Assembly (NCBI GenBank): GCA_002368355.1
Contig: AP018281.1
Location: 4,340,001 to 4,404,000, forward strand
DNA length: 64,000 bases
DNA from: Chondrocystis sp. NIES-4102
GTDB lineage: Bacteria > Cyanobacteriota > Cyanobacteriia > Cyanobacteriales > Xenococcaceae
Direction of reading: 5' to 3'
The number at the start of each line of letters is the position of its first letter. Within the stretch, counting starts at the first letter, position 1. A program made the translations under genes and the position numbers. Below are positions 1-15,800 of this stretch, in pieces. Under the pieces are notes generated by a model, which made no database searches, was not told the origin of the DNA, and was given only the letters and a program-made list of their open reading frames with translations.

Positions 1-1
1 G

Positions 2-870
2 GTTGTAAGTTGCTACAGTTTGCTGATTACTTATTGTATCTGTATCAGTTCTGTACCCAGATGGTGCAGTGATATATCTATTTAATTTATCGTAAACATT
101 TGCCTCATAGGAATTACCAGACCAATTTGGGATCTTATTGTAGGCAACAGCGTTATTACCAATGCGCCCATCGTAAACTGCATATTGCCGTTGACCACTG
201 TTCTCATTGTAGCTAACTGACCAACGTGCTGGACTATCATCATAGTCATTAATCAAACCACCATTGCCATTATAAGATTCAGTTAGAGTAGATCTATCTT
301 GGGTATATCTAACGGTTGCAAGCTCGCGATATTGACCAACATTTTCTTTCCATGGTACTGATTCTCCTTGAGAAACAACTCGTAATACGTCTTCTTTTAC
401 GTCATTAGGTAGGCTAATATATTTATCACTCCAGCCATCGACACCGATATTAACAGTAGTGTTAGCATTATTCACCCAACTAGGTTTCCATACTGCTTGA
501 GTGGGATTACCGTTAATGGTGCGGTGAACTTGGGGATTGGTATAGCTAAAGTTGTATAGCTTCTTATAACCGAGATGAGCTATAACTTTATCTGCTTGAG
601 CATCAGTTAGGTTTTCAAAGAGAGTATCTACTGAAGGTTTAGGAACTGTACCCCAATTAATATTATTAACAAAATAGTCAACCTGGTTAACAAAATACTC
701 TCTCTTAGTAGTGCCATTATAGTAACCATCCTGAGTAAGAGTTACGTCCATAGTGTTAAACTCGCTACCGACACGCACCAAATCAGGCTTTCTTTCTACA
801 GTAACAGTGGTAGGAATCCAAGAAACAAAAGGAACATTAAAAGTACCGTCTGCTACTTGATAAGTGCCAG
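2..870 (-). other. Unrecognised C-terminal segment of the giant protein (partial)
   Basis: The last ~290 codons in the window differ from the repeats around them. They are rich in Trp, Tyr and Asn (SWVNNANTTVNIGVDGW, YISLPNDVKEDVLRVVSQG, NVYDKLNRYITAPSGYRTD), have a short helical stretch (LTDAQADKVIAHLGYKKLYN) and lack GGxGxD repeats. I do not recognise a family. It may be a separate globular domain. Confidence 0.5.
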
Positions 871-3800
871 TAACAACGGAGATAATCGTCGGTTTTTGGG
901 AAATGAAAGGCATAAAGGCTGGTTTTGTGCCATTTTGCAGATTAGAAACCGAATTGATATTTAAATTACCACCTGCTAAAAGATTAACTTCACCCGCAGC
1001 ATCTAACATTCCGTATTCGAGGATGCTTATATCTCCCTCGGTTAATTCTTCGCGAGTTAAATTGCTTTGAAGTTTGCTATCTGTCCAAGCTAAATCTACT
1101 CCAGAGTGAATATCTAAATCTCCAAGGGAACGAATACCACCTGGAATGGTAATGGAATCAGCAGCGTTAAGCAGCACACGGTTATCTTTACCACCTGTAA
1201 TTAAACCGCCCAACCAGAGATCTTGACCAACAATTTCTAGGAAGCTATCAGTTGTAACAGAACTTGGGGCTGCAACTACAACTTTACCATCCGCTTGAAG
1301 ACTAATTGAACTACCTGGGTTATAGGTTCTTAGCTTCGACTGATTGATTAGATTAATATCTTGAGCTTTAATAGTAAGTTGCTCGGTAGCACCAACTGAA
1401 GTATCTAGGGTTACGTTACCATCTAAACTAGTAATGCTAACGGTGGCTGGGTTGACTGTTAAGCTGGAGTTGACTAATTTAGGTGGGCTAACTGCACCTT
1501 GGAGGAGAATATCACCCTCTGCACTCAGGGAAATTATACCGTTGGCGTTAGTATTGAGAGTTCCGCCACTCTCCCTAGTCAGGTTGAGATCGCTACTAAT
1601 AACAGGATCGCTTCCAGGTGTTAGGAGATTACCAAGTTCATCAACATAATTACCTTGCTCATCGATATAGACGCTAGAAGCATTGAGTAAACGACCTTGG
1701 GAATCACGATAACGAATTTGTTTGAGAATTACACCATAATTATTAAGATCGTTGCCACCTTCTATAGTCAGGAGATGATCGGCGCGCACCATTCCATCTA
1801 GGAGTAGTAAACCCTGGGATTTCAATTTAACATCTCCCCCTGTATTCATAGCCTCAATTAAGCCGTACACTTGGAGATCTCCGACGGTATCAATATTAAT
1901 TTGAGTTGGTGCTGTGGAGAGGGAAGCCAATTCTGTACGGATTAAACTATGGCGATCGAGGGTAAAGTTAATTGAGTCTTGTTGTCCTGTAACTTTAATA
2001 TCAACTATGCCAGCACTTTGAATTGAACCACCACGAGCGATCGCTTGTCCCTGCTCATTAACACCCATTCCACCGATGATCACTGCATCTTGAGCATTTA
2101 TAGTAATTTTCGCTCCTTCTTGCCAAATTAAACCCGCTCCTCCAGGTTGTGCGCCTCCATAGAGTGAACCGATCAGCTTGAGGTTTTGTGCTTGGATATT
2201 AAGATTACTATTGGCTGCGGTGGTAGAGATTTGGACTCCAGAATTTACTGTAACTGTTCCTTGGCTATTTAAAGTGACTCCCTGAACCGCCGTTAGGGAT
2301 GCACCTTGTTGTGTGGGTTTGTTGTTAACCTCAGTTATACGACCGAGGGTGATATTACCTTGAGCATTTGTTTGACTTAATTCTAAAGTTTCTCCTAAAC
2401 CATTAACTAGAATTTGACCGTTATAAACTTCAATTAAATCTCCTGCTGCGATCGCTACTGAACCTTTACTAATTACATCGGCGGTGATCGTTGCTTGCTT
2501 AATTGCTGCTATAGTAATCTCTTTAGTTAACTCATCTCCATCGGCATTTGTATTACGCAATACCCCTGCTATATCAACATTTTGTCCTCTAAGGTCGATT
2601 ACCGCACTGCTAACAATTCTGCCAGAAGTTCGAGCCAGACTAAGATCTCCTTGAGTTGAACTGATATTAATATTGGTTAAACGGTTGGAATCTTCCCCAA
2701 TGGAACTATCGATAATTACATTATTAAGTCCTGTAATTTCTACCTGACGTGCATCTATACGACTAGTACCAAAGGTAGCAATACTTACTGATTCAGGTGT
2801 AACAGTCTTTCCTGCGTTGATGATAATTTTGTCTTCTGCAGTCAAGCTACCGTATAAGTCAATCTGATTATCGGCACTTAAATGTATATCCGAACCCAAA
2901 CCACCAGCAACTAAATCGCCTTTAATTAGACCATATTCTCCTGCATTGATTTTAATCGAACTATTAATGGTTTCTAGTTTACCTGTACCATCTAATTCAA
3001 TATCCTTACCATCGGGGGAAGTACCACTGTAAAGATTAATACCACTATGCCCCACAACTTGACCTGCAATATACAGCTTACCGTTAGGTCCTTGGGGTGC
3101 GCCAATGGAGACTGTAGAACCTGCTTTCCTAGCTGCGATCGCATAGGTAGAAGTGGAGGTTACACCATCAGCAATATCCTTAAATCCTAGTAAATCTGCA
3201 TTAGTGGAATAGCCCCGTAGGTTAAATTTATAAGGGCTAGCCAGCATAAAGCGACCTTCGCGCAACTTGACTTTTAGATCAGGATCGCTAGCATCTGGAG
3301 TATAGCTACTGTTTAGGGGATGATCGCTATTATTGGAACGGGTAACAGTCCAAGCAGTAGTATTGAGGACATTTTGTAAATCGCTGATTAGATCTTCAAT
3401 TGATTGATTATCGGCGGTAACATTAGCTGCAAGATTAACACTGGCTTCAATTTCAAAATCAATTTTATTGACCCACAGTTGTAGGCTTACATCACCACTT
3501 ATTTGACCATTGGCATTAGCAATAAATCCTGTAGCTTCAATTTCATTAGTATGAGCAGGTGCTAAAATATCCACTCTACCTGGTGCATTGAGATTAATCT
3601 GGCTGTTTTCCTGCCAAGTTTCCAGTTGAGTAGAACCATAGAGTACAATTCCTTTACCCGAATGATTAGTACTACCATTAGCAGGATCGGGTGAGAGGGG
3701 ATCTATCCCACCAACCAGATCAATACTCTTACCAGCTTTTAAGTTCTGTCCGATCCTAATTTGATGTTTAGCATCGATACGTACGGTGGAGTCACCATTA

Positions 3801-6800
3801 AAGGTTTTTAAAGTACGTCCTAAATACTTACCATTAACGTCTCTAGCTTCCTTAACTTCTCCCCCAGGTAACAACAAGCCTTGAATATCCGCATCACCAT
3901 CGGCATTAATCCAAATCGAACCATTAAGATTATGTGTTACCAACTCACTAGCAGCTTGAACATAAACCCCAGTATCCGATTGATGTTGTCCGCCAATTAC
4001 CTCAATGCGATCGCTGGCGTATAAATAACCTCCTGTTTGAATATCTTCTCCCTGTTTATTTTTGGTATTACCACCAATAAAGGCTTGTCCTGTTGCTGCT
4101 ACTGTTATTGTGCCAGGGTTATTAGACCAATTAACGGCTTGTTCAACTAACTTACCATCCTCATCAAATTTTTGTTCTAGTTGACCGCCAGCTAGCAACC
4201 AACCCATCATTTCTAAGTTACCATCCGCCTGAATATCAATTAATCCACCGCTATTATCACTGGTATATCCGCCACTAGTAATACCCCCTGCGGTAGTTAT
4301 CAATATGCTTAGATCCTTGTCATCTAATCCTGCTACACCAGCTTCTAATCTGACTGCACCAGAAGCCAACAAGCCCGCATCTAAATAGATTTGTTCCCCT
4401 GCTTTAACTACTAGTTGCGAATCATCTCCAGCCCAGGTAACGCCAGTCTCATTGATTGTACCGCCAGCCACTACAGATCCAAAAATATCTACATCCTGTG
4501 CGCCTTGAATAACAATCACACTACCAGCCCGACGGGTATTAATCCGCGAGGTGGTATGAACATAGACGCTAGAACCTTGGGTACTTGCACCACCTGTTAC
4601 TTGATTTGCACTATTGTAACCACCTTGAATAGTAATGTTGTTGTTAACATCAATAAAACCTTCTTGATACACCCAACCATCAGAACGAATATTGAGGTTA
4701 GAATTATCACCTAAAACATTGATATTACCGCGAATAATAATGTCATCGCTAGCAGTTAAATCTAGGGTAGTATTATCAGCAAGACTAGTTAAAGTTCCTG
4801 TCATCAAAATACTAAACTGGTCTTCTTCGATTCTATTGAGGTAGTGTTTTTCGTCTAACTGACTAAAGTAATCATTGTAGGAATTGAGTGGTAGACCAGC
4901 AGATAGCACCATCTCATCCGCAGTGGTAACAGTGCCTTTAACCAGCAATTCATGACCTGAAACAAGACGCGCATCAGCACCTTCGCCAGTTTTAATCGCT
5001 GTAGGTTTACCATTTTGATCTTCAAATCTAGCCCCAGCAATCACCGCACCACCAGAGGCTATGGTAATCACTTCCTCCGCCACCAGATTGATTTTGGCTG
5101 CAAGATCACGGGCTGCAACAGTACCACCCTCCCTAATAGTTATCCGATTAGCTGCTTGGAGATTAACTATAGAATTAGTACCTTTAGCTTCAATCAAACC
5201 AGCACTAGCAATTAAGTCAGTTGCATCAATAGAAATGAGGCTATCTGGGTCAGTAGTTTCGATAATACTACCGATGCTGGTATAGACTGCATCCGCATCA
5301 ATATCAATACTATTGGTGGCGCGTAACCAACCTTGGACATCCAAGCGATCGCTAATTTCTAATTTTAGATTGGCTGCGGTAACTCCAGATCCTGTAACTT
5401 CGTGGTTACTGAGGGGGTATATTTGGGCGGTATTAGCTTTAAATGTGAGATTTTCACCTGTAGCCCTAACGTCTCCCCGAACTTCCAAGCGATCGCTTAA
5501 CAGTAGGGTTGTATCTCTAAATTCGGGCTGTTGTGCTGCTAGGAGACGAGGATAATTAGGTTCACCTGTTAATTTATTGCGAACTATCCCCCCTTGGAAG
5601 ATATCCCCTAAAATCATGGTATTACCAGAATTTAAGCGACCAATAGTTAGATCAGCAAAACCATCGGCTAAAGCTGCTAAATCCCGATTAGATAGTTCCA
5701 TTGCAGGTGTATCATTAATTCCAGCATCGATTAGATCGTTACCTGTAAAGGTTTCGGCTGCTGTTCCTAAACGATACAATTGTGCTAATTGTTGGGCTTG
5801 GATAGTTAGGTTATTAGTACCCTCTACCATATTTGCCCCACTACGGAAGTCTAGATCATCGGCTGTCAGAGTGATATTTCCTGTTGCTAGACGGTTGCTT
5901 AATTTACCACTAGTAAGGTTGAGTAGGGCATCTGGTTGAGAAAGAGTGATTTCGATATTACCATTGCTGGCAACCACTGCGTAAGGATCATTACCATCAG
6001 TAATTAAACCGCGCCAATCATCGCTAAGATTATTAATCCATTGATTATTTACCCAAGTAGGGATAACAGAATTATTAGGAATAGTTAAGCCTGTATTAAA
6101 GATATTGGCGGTTTTCTCTTGGTTAGTCAGAATTAAGCCGTCTACTTCTTCAATAATGATGTCCCCTGTACCATGTAGGGCGGTGGCTGCGGTAAGTTGG
6201 GCTACCTGAGTTTTTAGAGGTGCATTCTTAGTAGCAATAGTATTTTTAACCTTTGCCATCAAATGACTACCACTTGCCAGAATTTCGGCAGCATTAGTAT
6301 TAATAATCGACCCATCAGGAGCAACTAAACGAATCCAGCCGTTACCTTGAGCATTTTCACTATTACCAGCCGAAACCTTGAGATTAGCAGCTAAATTAAT
6401 GTTTTTGCCCTCGCCATAGGTGCGTAGATCAATATAACCGTTGTTGATAGCATTAAGAACTTGATCTAGATTAATATCGCTAATGGTTTCGAGAATAATT
6501 GCATCAGCATTAATTTGAGCTTGAAGATCAATTTTCTTACCAATAACTCGTAGATCTGTTGTGCCTAAACGAGAAATACCATTATTATCACTATTAGTTA
6601 AAGTAACCTCGCCACCAAAGTCAATAATATTATTACCATCATATTGACCTGCTTTACCGATGATGCTGAGACGATCTACACCACTATTATAATTAAAGAC
6701 TTCACGCCCATTGAGAAGCTGATCTTGATTGAGGGCGATCGCATCTTTCATGGTTTGCTCGACAATTACCTCATCAAAACTACCAGAGCGATCATTTAGG

Positions 6801-9800
6801 TTGATTGTACCAGTTTCTGTATTGGAATTGGCACGACCTAAACGAACTCTATAGGTATCATTACCCCCTGCATCTTCTAAATTAAAAGTCCCTTTAGCAA
6901 AGTCTGTAACGTTAACTAAATCATTACCAGTACCCAAAATAACCCGATGAACAGTACTATTACCTTTAATCTCACTACCGCTTAGGGATTCGGTAACAGT
7001 AACACCACGTAAATTGAGGCTTAAATTCAATTGCTGTGCAACCTCAGAAAAGTCGAAAGTATTACTACCCTCATTATCCCCAAGACGATCCACATTAAAG
7101 TCTGAACCGAAAATATAAGTATCATCCCCTGCTTCGCCAGAGAGACGATCAACACCAGTACCACCTTTGAGGGTATCATTACCAACCCCCGCATTTAGTA
7201 CATCGTTACCAACTCCCGCATCTAATAAATCATTACCAGTACCACCTTTGAGGGTATCATTACCAGCAGCACCGATTAATTTAGCAAATGCGATCGCGCC
7301 AGAAGCATCTAGCAGATCATCTCCCTCACCACCGTCGAGAATACCACCTGCTAAACCTGCAATTAGAGTATCATCACCTACACCACCTGTAAATTCTACA
7401 GTGACGTTATTTCTTAATAAACTAGCATCGAAAAGATCATCTCCCGCGCCACCATCAGCAACGATTTTAGTAATACCTGAGAAAGTCTGATAGAAGCCAT
7501 CATATTCAATACCTATGTTGCCAGCTTGTTTACCAGAGATAATAAATTTCTCACCGCCGTCTTCTGTATTGTAAATACGATTGTTGGCACGGCTACCACT
7601 ACTTAAATAAAGAGTTGATCCTTCTTTTTTAGCTAGGGTTGGTTGAACTTGGGGGGCTTGATAACTGAGATTTAATAGTTCAGCCTCAAATATCTTTTTA
7701 TCAAAGATGCGTTTTTTACCGAGGAATAAATCTAGATCGACAAAAGCACCAGCACTAAACTTAACACCACCCTTAACATTAGCTAGATTCTCAAAATTAT
7801 CAGCACTACCATCACCATCATTATCATAGTTCCACATGGTGGCAATTTCAGAAGCCCGAATCTTACCATCACTTTGCCAATTTTGACCAGTTACATATCC
7901 TTCGCTATCCTTATTAAGAATCGATTTAGCAATATCTTGTAAATCCACACCCAAGTCTAATTTAATAAACCCTTCCAAACCAGCCTCAACAATGGCTATA
8001 CCTAAAGCTGCTGCAAGTCCAATACTAGCTTGGAAACTAAACTCATCTTTTTCTTGGTTTTGAAGATTGTAATCCATTAGATAGAAACCATCAAAAGCAT
8101 CCAAAGGATTACTGGTTGAGAGTGCTTTACGAACTCCGTAGGTATCGTAACCAAAACCTAGATCGGCACTAGCGGTAAAACCACCCCTAGCATATAGGTT
8201 CAAGGCTGCAACTTTGGGTAAGAAACCAATCGAAGCAAGTAGGATATCGAAATCCGCTTTAAATTCTAAGATAGGTAGTTCGTAGGTAAACAGGGTTGCA
8301 TCACCACCACTTAATAATGCAGTCCAGTTAGAAATATCCTTAACATAGTCCCACTTAAAGCCCGAACGAGGTTTTTGATTGCGTTTAACCCCCGCCATCG
8401 ATGGTTGCTGACGGGTATTTTGTTGTAGAAACTGATTAAAGTCTGCGGGTGTTGATTGGGAAGTAGCAGGGGTGGGTTGTAGTTTACCTGTACCAAATCC
8501 TGCAATAGAACCCAAATTTAACCAGCCTGTGGTTCGTAGTTCGGAGTTAATCTTTTGTGCTAAATCCAGCATCTTAGAAGCTTCATCGACAAAAGCCCAA
8601 TTGATTGCAGGACGACCTTTGATTTCTAGGATTAAATTAACTAATCCCTTAATAGTATTATCTTTAATGACGCGATCTAAACCTGGAACTTTGGTATTGA
8701 GTACGTCGATTAAAGGACGAACTGGTTCTAAAGCATCCGCAATGGTTTGGGAAATAGGTTTGAGGTAGTCATTAACTAAACTACCCATATCAATTCGTAG
8801 ATCTTGGAAAGAGATGTTAGGTTTAGTAGCGGTTTGTCCTAATCCCCAGTCCCAGGAGAGTTCTAAATCACCAGCTAATTTTGGTAACCCTTCAGCGTCC
8901 TTAAGTTGTAGGGTCATACCCAGATCTAAATCTGCTTCAACATCAAAATCAACATCAAAGATTTGATCAAAACGTCCTGCTAATAACTGATTGAGGGTGA
9001 GACGATGACGACTATCACCAATTAAATCTAGCCCCAACTGTCCATAGACACCACTAGCTTTACCATTGGGATTATTATCAGTTAAATTTGCATCAAAGAA
9101 AAGTAACTTACCGTTGGCGTTAAAGGGAGTATTAAGATCGGGGTTTAGAGGTTGACCATCGAGGAAGGCAGCAATATCAAGGTTTAATTCAGTTTCTGTA
9201 GGATCAGCTACTAAATAGAAACTATCCTTAACACTCAAACCAAAACCAAAGTCAAAATTCCAACCTAGATCCAAACCAAAGCCACCATTGACATCCAAAC
9301 TAAAGCCAGGGAGATTAAAATCTAAGGGTAAATTAAGTCCATCCCCGTAAAGACGACCGCCTAATTGAACATCAAACTGAATAGAGTCAGCATTAGGAAC
9401 AAGTGAACCACCAGCAACCCAGGGTTGTAGAAGATTACCATTAACGTCATACCAACCAACCAAAACATCGTTGATAGTTACGCTACCATCATTATTGCGA
9501 TCGCTTAATAAATTTAATAGGTCTGGCCCCAAAACATCATATAAAGTTTCCTGTAAAGTGGCGATCGCTTTACCATTACCGCTTAGTTTTTCCCTTAATT
9601 CCCCTAGCATTCCCTGGCGTATATCTCTGAGGAAAGAGGCAGCCGTTGCTAATTTATCACCTAGGAGGGGAACATCTTGAGCGAGATTGCTATCTAGGAC
9701 ATCCTCTAGGCTTCCCACTGCTAAATCCACACCATCGAGAATAAACCCAGGATCGTTGAGTAGGGATAGGAGGGAGAAATTACCCCCTAAAGCTGCAAAT

Positions 9801-12800
9801 TCACCACGAATATCGGGGAAAGTCATGGTCACGGGATTATTTGCCCCTGCATCGCTGGAATTACCCAGGTAATTAAATAGTTGTTTTAACCCCTGATCGC
9901 CATATATAGGGTTGGTTTCTATACGAATTGGATCGAGATCAAAGTCTATTCCGCCAACAGTCATACGTAGCGGTAAATTAACATCAAAGTCCCCTTTAAA
10001 GTTGTATTTCAGGTTATTAGCAATGGACTCTTCAGTAATATAGTACAAACCATCATCGGTTTTACTACCAGCTTGTTGATCTAGATAAACATCCAACCCT
10101 GCATAGTCATTAGCATTTTGTTTACCAACTTGACCATTCCCATCAAGACTAACTGTACCTTGACTGACACCCACATCCATCGGCCCTAACTTAAATCCTA
10201 GATCCAGATTAGAACCTTCTAAACGAGTACCAACAAAGGCACGAGTACCTTTACCCGTATTGGGATTATAATCTCGCAGGACAATTTCAGGTTCGCCATT
10301 TTTCAGACTTGCCAAATTAATACCGAGATCGAAATTCAAAAGAGCGATCGCCTCTAAACCTATACCAGCACCACCTTTGAGATCCGCTAAGGCAGTAATG
10401 GCATCAAGGGCTGCTGCCCCAGCATTTCCTGATAATTGTTTGAAAGTTTCGAGATCTAGGCTGAAATCGAATTGATCTGAGAAAATAGCTTGCCAATTGA
10501 AATGAATATCTAGAAACTCTGGACTGAGGGAGAGGGAGAATTTTTGTTGAGTGGGGGGGAGTTGATTATCATCATTAATTCCTAATGCAGATTCAATCAC
10601 CGACTCTACATCTTGCAGAATTAAGGCTGGTTGATCATTAGCGGTTTGCAATTTAGCAGCTAAATTATCTAAGAAAGCAAAGGATTCTTTCAAAGAACGA
10701 TTAATCACGGGTAGGGGTGTAGTATAGAAAGGCTGATCAGCAAGAGATTGATCGATCGCGTCAATTCCTGCTTGAATACCTGTGATCACATCAGCAAAGG
10801 ATAAATTCTTTAAACTCAGAATTTGAGTCAGATCAGGCATCACTAAAATCGTGCCATTAGCGGTTAAAGGCTGATTTTTATTAGTTAGTTGTCCATTCGC
10901 GATCGCGCCCTGGAGATTGAAAGCTTGACCCAAAGGCTGATAAACTGTTTGCAATCCTGATGCTGCTGCACCCAACGAAGGTACATAAACCCCCAATTCT
11001 AAATTAGGATCGATGGAAATATCTCCAAAGCCTCCATTGACCTGTAACCCTTTTAACTTCGCGTAGGCTTCTCCATCTAGACGAGTATAGAAACTATCAA
11101 AGAGATTACCCAGTACTAAATCATTAAAGCTAAAGCGAGTATCCCCTGGAGTATTACCATTGTGATCGCGATCGAGTCCTGTTGTGAAGGTAGCATCTAA
11201 ATGGACACTAGAACTACTATTATCCCCACCTGCAGTTAAACCAACGAAACCAAGTTTAGCAGCTACCGCTAAATCTGCCACCTCAAAACTTGTCTGACCA
11301 TTAAGCCGAACGTTATCTACACCTAGGGTTACTCCCTCTGTCCCAGTTTGCCCATCAAAGTCGATAACTAAGTCCATACGCCCATTTACACTGGCATTGA
11401 GGCTGGTTTTAGCATTGGTGGTGAGGGATAATTCCCCTAAATCTAACCCCAAATCTAAAGGTAAATTGTTAGTAGTGGGTAAAGTTTTCTGGAATTTAAA
11501 GGGAATAACAAATTCATTTTTCAGAGGATCGTAGCTTAGGGGTGTATTAACAGGTAGAATGCCAGAATTATTAATCGCCACCACTAATTCTTGATAGGTG
11601 CGAAGTAATTCTTGTTTCTCGTGAACTACATAATTAGTATTGCTTAATGATTCAGTAGTTAAACCTTCTAAAACCAAAGTATTGGCATTTTCCACCGCTT
11701 TAATTTTAAATGTTCCCAAATCATCCAAGGTCAAATATTTACCCTTATAACTATCAGCAAAACTATCAGTGGCGATCGTCAATTTACCATCATTTAAATT
11801 ACCACCTACGCCTGAGAGTAAATCCACTCTGGGACGATAAAAGTTGATTTTTGATAAAACATCGCGATCGATAGCAGAAGCAAAATCGAGGGTATCCCCT
11901 AAAGATAGATCGGTAAAGGGAATCTCGGTTTCCATCACTTCATATTCTCGATAGTCTTGCGCCCAAGAAATAGCATCTCGGAACATTACCAAAACATCAC
12001 CAACTCCAAAGTTGCGGAAATTGAGTAACTTATCGAAATCTGTATGGGTAAAGCGAAGGTCTTGTTCACCAAATAATTGACCATTTAAATTAATTTTCGG
12101 CGTTGCACCAGCAGTTAAATCAGATCCTGCAAGGGAAGCATAGAAAGGTAACTCGACATCAATATGATTATTATTATTGGCGTTAAAAGAAAACTGATCA
12201 TTGAGATAGGATAAAGAACCACCCAAACTCAAAGAAGCTTCTCCTTTCTCCTTGCTAGAATCATTTGAACCAATACTCATGCCTAATGGGCCGAAATAAG
12301 CATCTAGAACCAAGTCATCCGTAGCTGCTGTAGCATTAAAATTGAGACGATTAAGCTCAAAATCCGTCGAGAAATCCGTCCAATCAAAGGTCAAATCAAA
12401 GTCTATACCTGCATTTACTTGCAAGTCTATATTGGCATCCCCTGCTAATTCAACTCCAAATTCAGTTGCTTGTTGATCTAAAGCTAAATTAATTTCCTGT
12501 TGATACTGACTATCTGCACCAAAAGAGAGGGTAAAGTTATTTTGATCGAAATTAAAGCCTAGTCCTTCCTTAATTGGCAACGTGGAAACCCATTTAGTAT
12601 TAAGATCTCCAATAAGTCCCCGTAGCGTTAGGGTAGTGGGGGTTTCTGGGGAGAGATAGGATTTAATATATTTGCCCAGATCCAGATAACTACTAATGCC
12701 CACAATACTATCAATGGTGGCATCAGTTCCTAGAAGGGATTGTGATAAGGGGCTTTCGGCTGAAACTAAATTACCCTCACTGTCATATTCTGGTACTAAA

Positions 12801-15800
12801 CTAGCACGTAGATCGCTTAGATAGTCTGCACCGTTAATTAGTGCATCTTTCATAGCTGTGGTGAGGGGTAAATCTAAAATCGAGGCATTAACTGAACTTA
12901 GATCGGGAATGGAATAATTAAAATCACTAAACCCAGTCTCATTTAATTGGGTATCTAGATGTAAAACATGATCACCTCTACCATCGCCATTAAGATCTTG
13001 GGTAGTTCCACCAGCAGGAAGAGCAGGAGATAATAAATAAAGGGGTAAATCGACATTAGCACTACCATTAACATCCAGGTCAAAATTAGACGCACCACCA
13101 CTAATTAATTCAGTGATGCTATAGCGATTATCCTCAGTTGTTGCTAACCCTAAACGACCTTGCAAATCAAGATTCATTTCCCCTTGATTAACATATAACC
13201 CAACTTCCCCAATTACAGGTAGCTCAAAACCAAGTCCGAGATCTAGGGGGGTTTTATTTTCAACATTGAGATCGAAACTAAAACCAGTGTTATCTGTGAC
13301 AAACAACTCAGGATTAGTAATATCGCTCAAATCAAATCCCATACCCAGTTGTAAATTACCACCGACATCAATAGCTAAATCTCCCGAAGCTTCGACGTTA
13401 GCAAATTCATCAACGGTTGCTAGGAAACTAGTTAGGTTTTCATCCCCTGTAAGTTCGGCTAAAGATTGTAAATCTAAGGAGAAATCAAGCTCTGTAGATA
13501 AACGTTTTTCCAGGTTTAAATCAAAAAGTAGTTTAGAATCCTCATAGGTTAAGGTGATAAATTTATTCTCATCAAACTCACGCAGCAGATCGCGATCGCT
13601 CTTTAAGTTAGTAAATGCCCCACTATCAATTAATGCCATGGCAATGTCTGCATCGGTTGCATCACCATTTAAGTTTTTAGCAGCTAATCTAGCTGTTGCT
13701 TGGCTAAGTTCAACTCTATTGAGGGTAAAGCTCATATTGATAAAATTACGAGCCATTTGCAATTGTTGAGTTAATTCAGCATCTGTTATAGCTAAGGCAA
13801 TTGCTTCATTAGTTGCATCGCCGTTAAGTCCTTTAGCTTCCAAACGTGCTAAGGCTTCTTGCCATTGGGCATCGGCACTGAGAATTAAATCTCGATCAGC
13901 TTTGGCTGCTGCTATTTGCTCATCTTGATTTAAAAGAGATGCGATCGCACTATCGGTTACATCTTCTGGTAATCCTAATTTCGCTAGCATTCCACGGGCA
14001 GTATCTAACGCCACTTGATACATCTGTCCTAATTCCGCCTGCATTTCGGGCGTAATCAAGTTACCACCAATTAAATCCCGTGCTTGAGAAATTAATTCCA
14101 TTTGTGCCGAAGTATTAAAGGCTGCTTCGATCTCTGCATCTGTGGCATTACTATTTAAGCCCATAACTGCCAAACGATTTAAGGCTGCGTTGATGGTGGT
14201 GTTGCCTGCAACCAAATCGCGATCGCTCTTAAGGATATCTAATTGAGTCGGATCGGCTAGGGCTAGGGCGATGTCTGCATCGGTGGAATCCTGATTTAAA
14301 CCATATATCGCCAATAATTCCCCTTTACCCACTAACTCGCGATCGCTTTTCAATTGTGTAAAACTATCTTGATAATTAGCATTAGCTAAAGCTAGGGCAA
14401 TTTGATCATCGCTGGAATTACCATCTAAATCATATCCCGTTGCGGTGAGGCGATCATAAGCAGCATCTACTCCTTGATTGAACTCAAAACCAAGTCCTAG
14501 GGCGGTATTAATTTCTTTATTTAATTCTATTTCTAAATTCTGAATATTACTCAGATTTGCCTGCACTGTTTCGATCGCGCCGATAATGGTGGCAACGATA
14601 TCAGCAGATCCCGAACCTAATAAATCTACTACACTTTGATCAAGCAGGGGTAAATCCTGATAAGCAATACCATCTTCATCTATTGTTTGCTGAAGGGTAG
14701 ATTTTAATCCCTCTAACAAAGCATCTAAAGAGACATTTTTAATCTCCAGAAGTTCGGTAAGATTTTCCACACTAGTAAAGGCGGGAATACTACCAAAAAA
14801 TTCTGCTAAGGTTGCCCCTTCTGGGAAGGGTGTAGGATTATTTAAGGTATTAAAGGCTGCTGTAATACTGGCTGGTTTGTCTTCATCATTAAATCCAGCT
14901 AATGCACCTTGCAATTTAATGGGTAAATCGACTTCGTATCTACTATCTTTACTTAATTCTGGTGCGCCCAAAGTTAGGGTGTCAAAATCCTCAACCTGGA
15001 AACGACCCTCTTGATTCATTTCGATCGCAGCATCAAATAGGATCTTACCATCTTCAATTCCAATTCCCGCAGGCCCTATATTTAGCGATAAATCCAAAGG
15101 CTGCTCATTATCAATTAAAAGTTGGGCATTGAGACTAGGATTTTCAACATAGAATTTACCTTCTTCATCGATACCGAATACAAATTCTAAATTAATACTA
15201 CCTGCTAAATCGATGGGGGTAGATTGATCAACACTAGCAGGTAGCAAGAAGCCTAATTCCCCTAGCATTGACCCATTAAAATCAATATTAGCGGGTAACT
15301 TGACTTCAGCTAAAGAAAGTTTAGCTTTAAATTCCTTAGACTCACTAGAAAGACTGGGACTAAGTACATTCAAAGCCAATAAATCTGCGGTTGTAATTTG
15401 CTCTTTACCTGCAAAAACCGAGGCGATTTGATCGCGAATTGCTAGACTAATGCGATCGGTAATATTTGCCCCTGTCACACTCCACAATTTGTCTAAGGCA
15501 TTATCAATAAAGGGTAGTTTACCTACTGCACCGACATTTTGCTGTAAAATATCACCATAGCTGGCAGCCCAATCAGCAAAGGCGTTTAGCCCGCTTATCA
15601 AGGTTTCTTCATCCGACTGGGTTTCTCCCTCCACAAATCCTGCTACGGAAGTTAGAGGAATAGGATTAATATTTGCTTCTGGGATGTTTTTACGTGTACC
15701 TGTTGCTAAATCAATATTCATTAAGTCGGCAACCACATTCTCCCCATCTGGCAACCCTAAAATATGACCCATTTCGTGCATAAGTACTGTTAGTAGGTCA

